A stretch of 8,162 nucleotides of DNA from CAZKTF01 sp964555565. GTDB lineage: Bacteria; Planctomycetota; JAJSAM01; JAKLKS01. Location: assembly GCA_964555565.1 (NCBI GenBank), contig CAZKTF010000163.1, positions 1 through 8,162 of the forward strand, given 5' to 3'. Positions 1-6,634 of this stretch are shown in pieces. The notes under the pieces were generated by a model. It was not told the origin of the DNA and searched no databases. It was given only the letters and a program-made list of their open reading frames with translations. Position 1 is the stretch's first letter, and each line of letters begins with the position of its first letter. The translations under genes and the position numbers were made by a program.

Positions 1-670
1 GGAGAGCGGCGCGGGCGCCCGCGGCGGCCCCCGGCGCCACCGCCCCGGCGAAGGCCCGCGCGAAGGCGCGTTCCCCCTCCCGGGCGCCCTCGGGCGCGGG
101 GAGCCCGCGGGCCTCGAGCCTCCCCTCCACCCAGGCGTCCCAGGCCGCCCGGTAGCGGACGCGCACGGTCTCGCGCCGGGCCGGCGTGCCTTCCTCCTCT
201 GCGCCGGGCGTCCACGCGAAGGCGGGGTCGAGCAGGTCGGCCACCTTGGCCGCCTCGCGGTGGAGGGCCCGGGGAAGGGCCCCGGGGTCGGCGAGCGTGG
301 CCGGGGCGAGGCTCGCCACGACGGAGCGTTCCGCGGCGCCGCCCGGGCCCGGGCGGAGGAAGAGCTCCATCGCGTCGCCCGCGCGCCCGGCCGGAGGGCC
401 CACGCGCACCGGTCCGTCCGCGGAGGCGAGACCGGGGTGCTCCCGGAGGACGGCGAGGAGGGCCGCCTCCAGGCCGAGGCGGCGGAACGCCGCCGCGTGG
501 GCGCGCCGGAACCTCCGGTCGCGGTCCGGACCCGGCGGGTGGCGGTACGCCCGGTCGAGCCTGCGGTGGAGCCACTCCCCGGAGGCCGGGTCGCCCGCGG
601 CCTCCATCCGGCGGCAGGCGAGGAAGACCGCGTCCTCCACGAGCCTCGGGTGGACCTCGATCCGCATCAC
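1..670 (-). CDS. Uncharacterised protein with a degenerate HExxH-like motif (3' partial)
   Basis: The frame is open from about 670 to the window's left edge with no stop, about 222 residues, and uses the same G/C-ending codons as its neighbours, so I treat it as a real gene. The start is GTG 670 or, more likely, ATG 667 (MRIEVHPRLVEDAVFLACRR), 46 nt after the chaperone stop. The Shine-Dalgarno is weak; an AGGAG 16 nt from the GTG is poorly placed. The sequence is Arg/Ala-rich, with a helical first half (RFRRAHAAAFRRLGLEAALL at 52-71). A striking segment is ALHREAAKVADLLDPAF (134-150), followed by RYRAAWDAWVEGRL (171-184). The first resembles a zincin helix (HExxH plus a conserved VAD-LDPAF tail) in which the metal-binding His residues are absent. 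That comparison is from memory and weak. No signal peptide or membrane segment is seen. A function in enzyme maturation is only suggested by position. Confidence 0.7.
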   Translation of the reverse strand, partial: MMRIEVHPRLVEDAVFLACRRMEAAGDPASGEWLHRRLDRAYRHPPGPDRDRRFRRAHAAAFRRLGLEAALLAVLREHPGLASADGPVRVGPPAGRAGDAMELFLRPGPGGAAERSVVASLAPATLADPGALPRALHREAAKVADLLDPAFAWTPGAEEEGTPARRETVRVRYRAAWDAWVEGRLEARGLPAPEGAREGERAFARAFAGAVAPGAAAGARAAL

Positions 671-713
671 GCGCGCGACCCCGCCGCTCCTGGTGCCCCG
701 GTGCCCTGGCGGT

Positions 714-1517
714 TCATGCTTCGTCCCCCCCGGCGGCGGCGGGGCGGGCGGCCGCCAGCGGGTCCCCCGCGGAGCAGGTGACGCGGGTGTCCAGGTCGGC
801 GGGCCCGAGCGGGCGGAGCGCCAGGTCGGCGCGGCCGGGCCGCACGCCCACCTCGCGGCCGTGGGCCTCCACCAGCGCCCCGCCGAAGGCCAGCGACGCC
901 GCGAGGAACCCTCCCGGCTCCCTCTCGGCGACCCGGCGGGCGAGGGCCGGGAGGAACCTCCCGAAGTGCTCCTCCAGGAAGCGGCGGGCCGCGTCGCGGC
1001 AGATCCCCGTGCCGGGCCCGTCCCCCGCCCCGGCGGCGACGGCCTCCTTCGCCGCGAGGAACGAAAGGAACTCCGCCTCCACGGCCGCGTGGTCCGCACG
1101 CTCGTGCGCCGACGCCCGCGGCCGGACCCCGAAGGCGAGGTAGAAGGCCCCGAGGTCGGAGAGCCGGCGGGCCTGCCCGAGGAAGTGCTCCGTGCCGTAC
1201 TCGATCTCGTAGGCGGGGACGGGGCCGCGCACCACGTGCCCGAAGACCCGCGCCTCCTCCTCGCGCCGCGCCGAGGGGCGGGTGCGCCGCGCGGCCCGGG
1301 CGAGCCGGGCCGCCGCGGCGCGGAGCCCCCCGGAGCCGTCCGGGTCGAGCACGCGGGCGGCCTCGAACAGGTCCGCCCGGGCGTCCGCCCCGGCCATCGC
1401 CGCGGCGGTCCCGTCGTCCGGGTCGCGCAGGGACGCGGCGAGCCAGGCGTAGGCGGCCGCACGGGCGCGGGCCGCGCGGGCGTGTCCGGCGAGGTCGGGC
1501 GGGGCGGAGGTGGCCAT
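714..1517 (-). CDS. TorD/DmsD/NarJ-family molybdoenzyme assembly chaperone
   Basis: Cytoplasmic all-helical chaperone of 267 aa, expected to bind alpha, guard its Tat signal and assist cofactor insertion. The family core is clear: PAYEIEYG (about 101-108), then LSDLGAFYLAFG (119-130) and HERADHAAVEAEF (138-150), corresponding to the Y-E-x-E-Y and E-R-x-D-H-x3-E-x-E-F patterns of the family. The rest is Ala/Arg-rich and poorly conserved, with a C-terminal extension (about 225-267). The ATG at 1517 lies 4 nt after the beta stop with no good Shine-Dalgarno, so coupling to beta is likely. Its place next to its client's genes is typical of type II enzymes. The family call is firm; the client is inferred from context. 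Confidence 0.92.
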   Translation of the reverse strand: MATSAPPDLAGHARAARARAAAYAWLAASLRDPDDGTAAAMAGADARADLFEAARVLDPDGSGGLRAAAARLARAARRTRPSARREEEARVFGHVVRGPVPAYEIEYGTEHFLGQARRLSDLGAFYLAFGVRPRASAHERADHAAVEAEFLSFLAAKEAVAAGAGDGPGTGICRDAARRFLEEHFGRFLPALARRVAEREPGGFLAASLAFGGALVEAHGREVGVRPGRADLALRPLGPADLDTRVTCSAGDPLAAARPAAAGGDEA

Positions 1518-1521
1518 GGCG

Positions 1522-2775
1522 CTAGATCGAGTTCTGGTGGATCGCCGGCCGGGTCACGATGGGCTCCTCGACGTTCGTGCGGAACAGCTCCTTCCCTTCC
1601 CGCCCGTAGGCCACGACCGTGTCGTCGTACATCGAGAACTTCTTCCCGCGGATCTCCCGCTCGTAGACCTTCCGCCCGTCGATCCGCTCGTAGGCGTAGA
1701 TGACTTGGCTGTCCTTCCGGAAGAGCTGGAGGACCGCCAGGAGCTCGCGGTCCGGGGCCCCGTACCTCTCGATGGCGGCGTCCACGCCCGGCCCGAACAT
1801 CTGCCGGAGGTAGGGCCTGGGGACCCATCGGGGCGGGATGTAGTAGCCGTTGGGCTCCGTCCCGAACTGGGGGTAGAGCGGGAGCGCGACCTTCGCCACG
1901 TGCACGAGGTAGTAGAGGGGGTTCTTCGGGTCCGCCGCCCAGCCGCCCTCGGGGTCCATCTTCACGAGGCCCTGCATGCGGACCTGCCCGATGCAGGCCT
2001 CCATGCACCGCGTCTCCTGCGGCTCCCCGCCCCCCTCGGGGTCGCGCCCCTCGAGGCGCGGGTAGCAGGCGATGCACTTCTCGGAGACGCGCGTCGTGGG
2101 CTGGTACAGGGACTTCTTGTAGGGGCAGGCCTCGACGCACTTCCGGTAGCCGCGGCACTCGGCCTGGTCGATGAGGACGACCCCGTCCTCGGGACGCTTG
2201 TAGATGGCCTGCCGCGGGCAGGCGGCCAGGCAGGCGGGGTACGTGCAGTGGTTGCACAGCCGGGCCAGGTAGAAGAACCAGGTCCTGTGGACCGGGAGCT
2301 GCTCGCCCGTCCTGTGGAGCTCGTTCCGGACCCCCTTCGGCCCGACGGCCGAGTCCTCGTGGATGTTGGGCGCCGCCCACTCCTCGTCCGTCGGCAGGTA
2401 GCCGAGCGCGACCTGGCCGGGGGCGCGGGGCTGCTCCTTCGCGGCCTCGAAGATCGTCTTCCCGCCGAACCGCCCGTAGGGGGCCCCGGGCTTCCCCGCG
2501 GAGGCCCCGTCCCAGGCCCCGGGGCCGAGCATCCCGAGGAGCTTCGAGTCCCAGGCGTGCGGGTATCCCCCGTAGGGCTTCGTCTCCACGTTCGTCCACC
2601 ACATGTGCTCCTGGCCCTTGCCGAAGGTCCAGGTGGACTTGCACGCCATGGTGCAGGTCTGGCACCCGATGCACCGGTTGGTGTTGATGACGAAGGCGAA
2701 CTGCCGGTCCGGGCGGCGCTCCTCGTAGGGGTACTCCATCGCGCGGCCGAGCTGCCAGTTGCGGACCTGGGCCAC
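1522..2775 (-). CDS. nxrB: Iron-sulfur beta subunit, NxrB/NarH type
   Basis: Electron-transfer subunit of 417 aa that pairs with alpha. Four cysteine groups are visible: C35-x2-C38-x2-C41-x3-C45; C174-x2-C177-x4-C182-x3-C186-P; C207-x2-Tyr210-x2-C213-x3-C217-P; and C234-x2-C237 with C257-x3-C261. In the third group an aromatic residue replaces the fourth Cys, as Trp does in NarH, so one [3Fe-4S] and three [4Fe-4S] clusters are expected. The N-terminal NWQLGRAMEYPYEER and the GQEHMWWTNVETKPYGGYP block strongly resemble NxrB of Nitrospira and anammox bacteria. There is no signal peptide, so export would be by hitchhiking with Tat-tagged alpha. It starts with GTG 3 nt after the small gene, and the chaperone gene follows 4 nt after its TAG. 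The clade also contains nitrate reductases, so reaction direction is open. Confidence 0.95.
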   Translation of the reverse strand: MAQVRNWQLGRAMEYPYEERRPDRQFAFVINTNRCIGCQTCTMACKSTWTFGKGQEHMWWTNVETKPYGGYPHAWDSKLLGMLGPGAWDGASAGKPGAPYGRFGGKTIFEAAKEQPRAPGQVALGYLPTDEEWAAPNIHEDSAVGPKGVRNELHRTGEQLPVHRTWFFYLARLCNHCTYPACLAACPRQAIYKRPEDGVVLIDQAECRGYRKCVEACPYKKSLYQPTTRVSEKCIACYPRLEGRDPEGGGEPQETRCMEACIGQVRMQGLVKMDPEGGWAADPKNPLYYLVHVAKVALPLYPQFGTEPNGYYIPPRWVPRPYLRQMFGPGVDAAIERYGAPDRELLAVLQLFRKDSQVIYAYERIDGRKVYEREIRGKKFSMYDDTVVAYGREGKELFRTNVEEPIVTRPAIHQNSI

Positions 2776-2778
2776 GGT

Positions 2779-3045
2779 CTACTCCTCTCCCCGCGCCGGG
2801 AACCCTTCGAGGGCCTCGTCCACGAGGGCGGCGACCCGCGCCTCCCCGAGCGCGCGCCACGCCCCGTGGGCGGCGGCGTACCAGGGCATCCGGAAGGTCG
2901 CCAGGATGCGCGCGCGGGCCCACCCGAGACGGCGGTACTCCCAGGCGAAGCCCCGCACCATCTCCTCCACGGCCTCCGGTCCCGCGGGGACGGAGACCCC
3001 CACGAGCTCCATGGGGTCGGTCGCGCCTGGCTCCTGGAGCGGCAC
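2779..3045 (-). CDS. Small uncharacterised protein encoded between the alpha and beta genes (88 aa)
   Basis: I do not recognise a named family. The GTG start at 3045 lies 2 nt after the alpha stop, and the TAG at 2781-2779 lies 3 nt before the beta start. Codon use matches the neighbours, so it is very likely translated. The protein is soluble and probably all-helical, with no signal peptide, transmembrane segment or cysteine. The core has a patterned stretch, EYRRLGWARARILATFR, then PWYAAAHGAWRALGE and a helix VAALVDEALEGF. The Shine-Dalgarno is weak (GGACGGGG), which fits coupling to alpha translation. An internal ATG at 3012 (MELVG) is a possible shorter start. Its place inside the catalytic cassette suggests a role in cofactor loading, alpha-beta assembly or Tat proofreading, but this is inferred from context only. 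Confidence 0.75.
   Translation of the reverse strand: MPLQEPGATDPMELVGVSVPAGPEAVEEMVRGFAWEYRRLGWARARILATFRMPWYAAAHGAWRALGEARVAALVDEALEGFPARGEE
2782..2787 (-). promoter_or_regulatory. Shine-Dalgarno of the beta gene, embedded in the end of the small gene
   Basis: The minus strand reads GAGGAG, 6 nt before the beta GTG (2775-2773). These bases also encode the last two Glu residues of the 88-aa protein, whose TAG lies between this site and the start. Translation of the small gene therefore runs directly over the beta ribosome-binding site, an arrangement expected to couple their synthesis. Confidence 0.8.
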
Positions 3046-3047
3046 CG

Positions 3048-6000
3048 CTAGACCCCGTCCACGAAGCCGCCGTCCAGGTACTGCCGCATCTCCTCGCTCT
3101 CCTCGCCGGGCGAGCGGCCCGTGGTGCCGGGCCCCCAGCGGCCCTTCCCGCCGAGGCCGCCGTCCTCCGCCTTCGTCACGCGGACGAGCGTCTCCTTCGG
3201 GACGGTGTTCACGGCGTGGTTGTCCGCCTCACCGCCGAAGATGAAGTTCATGAAGACCTTCGACTTGTGGAAGAGGGTGTCGGTCTGGTGCATGGGCATG
3301 TGCCAGTTGCGCGTCACGCTCTGCTGGGAGCCGTAGCGGAGGTTGGCCTGGTAGCCCATGTCGGTGAGGGCGCGCCCGTCGGGCCGCGTCTCCTGGGCCT
3401 TCACGCTCCGCTCCGTCGCGATGTACGGGGAGTGCTTCATCATCACGATGTTGTAGGGGTAGGCGGGGTTGTACTTGACCCGCAGCATGCAGCGGGCGAC
3501 CCGGTAGAAGGGGTCGTCCGGGCGGGCCCCGATGTAGGGCCGGTCGGCGGGGTTGGCGTCCACGTAGACGTAGTCCCCGTCGGCGATCCTGAGGTCGCGC
3601 GCGGCCTCGGGGTTGACGTGGAGCTGGTGCTCCCCCACGCCCGGGGAGCGGCGGTCGGGCCGCATCGGGTCGCCGAAGTTGCTGTCCCAGATCGCGTGCC
3701 AGTCGACGTTGGACCACATCGAGTGCACGCGGTGGCGGGTCTTCGGGGTGAGGCAGTAGAACTGGAAGCCCTTCTCCCAGAGGAAGTTCCGCGTCTTGAG
3801 GACCTCGCCCCACGGGAGCTTCACGTTGCGCACCGTGCGCTCGTCCCAGCCCTCGGCGTCGAGCGGGATGCCGTGGTCGTCGGGCCGCACGAGCGGGTTC
3901 GTGGAGACGATCACGTTGGGGAGGTAGGGGGTCGCCTCGGGGCCCTCGCGGTGGACGATGAAGTTCTCCCCGCAGGCGATCGCCTCGGGGACGTCGGCGT
4001 AGGCGTGCAGGCGGCCCGTGTCGGTGAAGAAGGGCTCGTCCCCGTGCACCTGCTCCCAGAAGGGGATGCGGGGGTAGGTGCGGAAGTTCATGAGGGCCCC
4101 GCCCGGGGGGCCGTGCTTCCCCGCCATGATGTCCTCGAGCCGGTAGCCGCGGGTCGTCGTGCTGGAGTCGAGGAGGCGCTGGATGTAGACCTCGCGCTTC
4201 CCCTCCAGGGCGAACTTCCAGTAGTCGGCGACGCGGGGGTCTCCGATCTCCTCGGAGAGGGCCTTCGCGATCCCGGCGAGGATCGCGAGGTCATCCCTGC
4301 TGTCGAAGACCGGCGGGATCCCGCCCTTCCAGATCTGGAGGAAGGGGTTGCTGCAGGAGGCCGTCACCTCCAGCCCCTCGGACTCCACCCAGGAGTTTGC
4401 CGGGAGCCCGAAGTCCGCGTACTCGATGGAGGCGGTCATCTGGATGTCCACGGAGACGATCATCTCGACCATGGGGTTGACGTTCTTGATGACGCCGTAG
4501 GCCCACTTGGCGTTGTTGATGAGGTTCACGTTCGAGAAGAGGATCGCCTTCGTGGGCGAGGGCATGTGGGTCTTGCCCGTGAAGTTCCGCCGGCCGTACT
4601 TCGGCGTCTCCACGATGAGGGGCCGGTCCCCGTGGTCCCAGTAGGCGGGCTCCTCATCCTTGGTGTGCCCGTGGGCCTGGATGTCCTTCCCGTCGGCCGC
4701 GGGGTCCAGGTTCATGTGGAAGGGGTCCTCGGCGACCCAGCCCTTGAACCCGGGGCCGGTCCAGGGGGAGCCCTGGAAGAGCGCGGCCTTGTAGTTCCCC
4801 GCCCAGCCGTGGCAGCCCGCCCCCGGCTTCCCGATGTTCCCCGTGAGCATGAGCGGGAGGTAGGCCGCGCGGTTCATCTCCGTGGCGTGGAACCAGTGGT
4901 TGATCCCCTCGCCCTGGTGGATCGCCACGGGGGAGAGCGTGGCGATGTCGTCGGCCAGTTGCCGGACCATCTCCTTCGGGGCCCTCGTGATGGAGACCAC
5001 CGTGTCCAGGTCGTAGTCCTCGAGATGGCGGCGGTAGAGGGTCCAGAGGGTGGAGACCTCGACCTCGGCGCCGTCCACGAGCCGGACCTTCCAGGTCCCC
5101 TCGAGGACCGGATCGACCCCCTTCCCCTCCATCCGCCCTCCCACGTCGTCGCGCGTGAGGGCGCGGAACTCGCCGCTGCGCGCGTCCCTCACCACGAAGT
5201 CGCCGTTCCGGGCGTGCTGGTCGGGCTTCAGCCCCTGGACCTTCACGCTCGGGCCCTCGGGGGAGAGGTCGGAGCGGTAGCCGGGGAGGAGCTCCGCAGC
5301 GCGCAGCCGCCGGAGGTTGTCCGTGCGCACGAGCAGCGGGAAGTCGGTGAAGCGCTTGACGAAGACCTCGTCGTACTTCTTCCCGTCCACGAGGAGCTTC
5401 GTGACGCCGAGCCAGAGCGCCGCGTCGGTCTGGGGCCGGATGGGGATCCAGTAGTCCGCCTTCGTCGAGGGGGCCCCGTACTCGGGCGCGATCACCACGA
5501 TCTTCGCCCCCCGCTCCATGCACTCGATGAACCAGTGGGCGTCCGTGAGCTTGTTCTCGACCAGGTTCTTCCCGTCCATGATGATGAGCTTGGAGAATCG
5601 CAGGTCGTTGAAGTCGCACTCGGAGTTCTGCAGCCCGTGGACCCAGGGCTGTCCCGGGGCCTGGTCCCCGTGCCAGGTGTAGTTCGACCAGGTACGCCCG
5701 GCCTTCGTCTCCTCGTCGGGGACCCCCCGGACCTTCCGATCGACGTAGGCCAGGGTGTTCGCCAGCCGGTACATCCCGTACTTGCCGAACACCCCGAGGA
5801 GCCCCATCCCCCCGCGGAACTTGCAGGTGCGGGTCCCGGCCCCGCCCGTCTCCTCCACCATCTCGGGCGGGTAGCCCTGCGCGAGGAGCCGCTTCTTCCC
5901 CTCCTCGCCGCTGTAGGTGCGCGCGATGGCGTGGAGGCCCCGCGCGATGTACCGGGAGGCGTCGTCCCAGGACACCCGCACGAACTCGTCCTGCCCGCGG

Positions 6001-6500
6001 GCGTCGAAGAGATACTTGCTCCGGAGCGAGGCGTCGAGGACGGGGAAGCCGTCGTCCGCCCAGCGCTTCCATCCCTTCCGCACGATCGGGTGCTTCAGGC
6101 GGTAGGGGCCGTAGACCATCCGGTGGAAGGAGTACCCCTTGGCGCACTGCCGCGGGTTCCAGTTCACCGTCGCGTGGTTCCCGTAGAGGTCCCCGTAGTC
6201 CTGGTAGTCGTACTGGGAGCCCATGCGCTGGATGACGCCGTTGCGCACGTAGGCCTTCACGCGGCAGGCGTGGGTGTCGTTGGGGGAGCAGACCCAGGAG
6301 AAGGTCGAGTCGTACTTGTACTGGTCCCTGTAGACCTTCTCCCAGTCGCGGTCCGGGATCCCCTCGAGCGGGTTGACGACCCCTTCGCGGGCCTCCAGCA
6401 GCCGCATCCATGAGAGTGCGGCCGCGGCCCCCGCCGCGCCCAGCGCGCCGCGGCGCAGCAGATCGCGCCGCCCGAGGGTCCCGTCCATGCCGCCGTTCAC
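3048..6500 (-). CDS. nxrA: Molybdopterin oxidoreductase alpha subunit, nitrite oxidoreductase/periplasmic nitrate reductase type, Tat-exported
   Basis: Catalytic Mo-bis-PGD subunit, 1150 aa, close to the usual size of Nitrospira-type NxrA. The N terminus has a Tat signal: R11-R12 in GRRDLLRRG, then an Ala-rich segment (19-30). The FS0 [4Fe-4S] ligands appear to be Cys71-x3-Asp75-x3-Cys79 and Cys119, replacing the His-x3-Cys-x3-Cys of NarG. Asp279 in TWHGDQAPG aligns with the Mo-ligating Asp of the type II family. Further family blocks include GKNLVENKLTDAHWF, IRPQTDAALWLG, the CHGWAGNYKAALF segment and a C-terminal FMNFIFGGEADNHAVNTVPK that I recognise from NxrA. The reading frame is intact. 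The enzyme would interconvert nitrite and nitrate if the clade assignment holds; other oxyanions or substrates are possible. It follows the gamma gene after a structured spacer, and the next gene starts 2 nt after its TAG. The symbol denotes family resemblance, not proven activity. Confidence 0.95.
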   Translation of the reverse strand: MNGGMDGTLGRRDLLRRGALGAAGAAAALSWMRLLEAREGVVNPLEGIPDRDWEKVYRDQYKYDSTFSWVCSPNDTHACRVKAYVRNGVIQRMGSQYDYQDYGDLYGNHATVNWNPRQCAKGYSFHRMVYGPYRLKHPIVRKGWKRWADDGFPVLDASLRSKYLFDARGQDEFVRVSWDDASRYIARGLHAIARTYSGEEGKKRLLAQGYPPEMVEETGGAGTRTCKFRGGMGLLGVFGKYGMYRLANTLAYVDRKVRGVPDEETKAGRTWSNYTWHGDQAPGQPWVHGLQNSECDFNDLRFSKLIIMDGKNLVENKLTDAHWFIECMERGAKIVVIAPEYGAPSTKADYWIPIRPQTDAALWLGVTKLLVDGKKYDEVFVKRFTDFPLLVRTDNLRRLRAAELLPGYRSDLSPEGPSVKVQGLKPDQHARNGDFVVRDARSGEFRALTRDDVGGRMEGKGVDPVLEGTWKVRLVDGAEVEVSTLWTLYRRHLEDYDLDTVVSITRAPKEMVRQLADDIATLSPVAIHQGEGINHWFHATEMNRAAYLPLMLTGNIGKPGAGCHGWAGNYKAALFQGSPWTGPGFKGWVAEDPFHMNLDPAADGKDIQAHGHTKDEEPAYWDHGDRPLIVETPKYGRRNFTGKTHMPSPTKAILFSNVNLINNAKWAYGVIKNVNPMVEMIVSVDIQMTASIEYADFGLPANSWVESEGLEVTASCSNPFLQIWKGGIPPVFDSRDDLAILAGIAKALSEEIGDPRVADYWKFALEGKREVYIQRLLDSSTTTRGYRLEDIMAGKHGPPGGALMNFRTYPRIPFWEQVHGDEPFFTDTGRLHAYADVPEAIACGENFIVHREGPEATPYLPNVIVSTNPLVRPDDHGIPLDAEGWDERTVRNVKLPWGEVLKTRNFLWEKGFQFYCLTPKTRHRVHSMWSNVDWHAIWDSNFGDPMRPDRRSPGVGEHQLHVNPEAARDLRIADGDYVYVDANPADRPYIGARPDDPFYRVARCMLRVKYNPAYPYNIVMMKHSPYIATERSVKAQETRPDGRALTDMGYQANLRYGSQQSVTRNWHMPMHQTDTLFHKSKVFMNFIFGGEADNHAVNTVPKETLVRVTKAEDGGLGGKGRWGPGTTGRSPGEESEEMRQYLDGGFVDGV

Positions 6501-6504
6501 CGTC

Positions 6505-6512
6505 TCCTCCTT
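6505..6512 (-). promoter_or_regulatory. Strong Shine-Dalgarno deciding the alpha GTG start
   Basis: The minus strand reads AAGGAGGA here. Its AGGAGG core (6506-6511) is 5 nt from the GTG at 6500-6498 and 17 nt from the next in-frame ATG (6488-6486). The spacing selects the GTG and places a twin-arginine signal 11 residues into the protein. The frame is open far upstream, but that part overlaps the gamma gene and is not alpha coding sequence. Confidence 0.85.
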
Positions 6513-6525
6513 CCGCCCACGGCCG

Positions 6526-6543
6526 GGCGGGGCAAGCCCCGCC
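6526..6543 (-). repeat. Second hairpin, 7-bp GC stem with tetraloop, upstream of alpha
   Basis: GGCGGGG (6526-6532) and CCCCGCC (6537-6543) form a perfect 7-bp stem. On the transcript the loop reads CUUG, a tetraloop type known to be stable. It sits about 14 nt upstream of the alpha Shine-Dalgarno and leaves that site free. Its left arm is part of a near-direct repeat with the outer arm of the neighbouring compound hairpin (6519-6534 against 6561-6575, one base inserted), suggesting the two structures share an origin. Confidence 0.7.
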
Positions 6544-6565
6544 GTACCTCCCGAATACACACGGC

Positions 6566-6634
6566 GGGCGGGGCAGACCTCCCCGGGCTCGGCCCGCCAC
6601 TGGCGGGCCTCGAAACCCCCGGGGACCCCCGCCC
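6566..6634 (-). repeat. Nested inverted repeat (compound hairpin) directly after the gamma stop codon
   Basis: Three successive inverted-repeat arms nest inside each other: GGGCGGGG (6566-6573) with CCCCGCCC (6627-6634), TCCCCGGG (6580-6587) with CCCGGGGA (6618-6625), and GGCCCGCC (6591-6598) with GGCGGGCC (6602-6609), the last around a 3-nt loop. All 24 pairs match, with small internal loops between arms. It begins right after the gamma TAG. No T-run follows on the transcribed strand, so it is not a classical intrinsic terminator. It could be an mRNA-stabilising or attenuating structure, or a copy of a dispersed palindromic repeat. Confidence 0.75.

Noticed and set aside
186..1703. Open plus-strand frame of 505 codons over the chaperone and left-end gene
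   Set aside because: Arg/Gly/Pro/Ala-rich shadow translation with no family features; it crosses three real minus-strand genes.
1510..3051. Open plus-strand frame of 513 codons antisense to beta and the small gene
   Set aside because: Same GC artefact. It spans several genes on the opposite strand and has biased composition without motifs.
3216..6413. Open plus-strand frame of 1065 codons antisense to alpha
   Set aside because: It is a consequence of high GC and GC-rich third positions on the opposite strand. The translation is low-complexity (Val, Gly, Arg, Leu, His, Pro) with no recognisable domain, and the minus-strand gene there is a clear alpha subunit.
4654..6600. Open minus-strand frame of 648 codons in an alternative frame of alpha
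   Set aside because: Out-of-frame shadow of the alpha gene; low-complexity translation, whereas the true frame has the Tat signal and cofactor motifs.
6526..6634. Rho-independent terminator between gamma and alpha
   Set aside because: The stems are strong but no T-run follows on the transcribed strand, and the neighbouring genes clearly belong to one complex, so termination is not supported.
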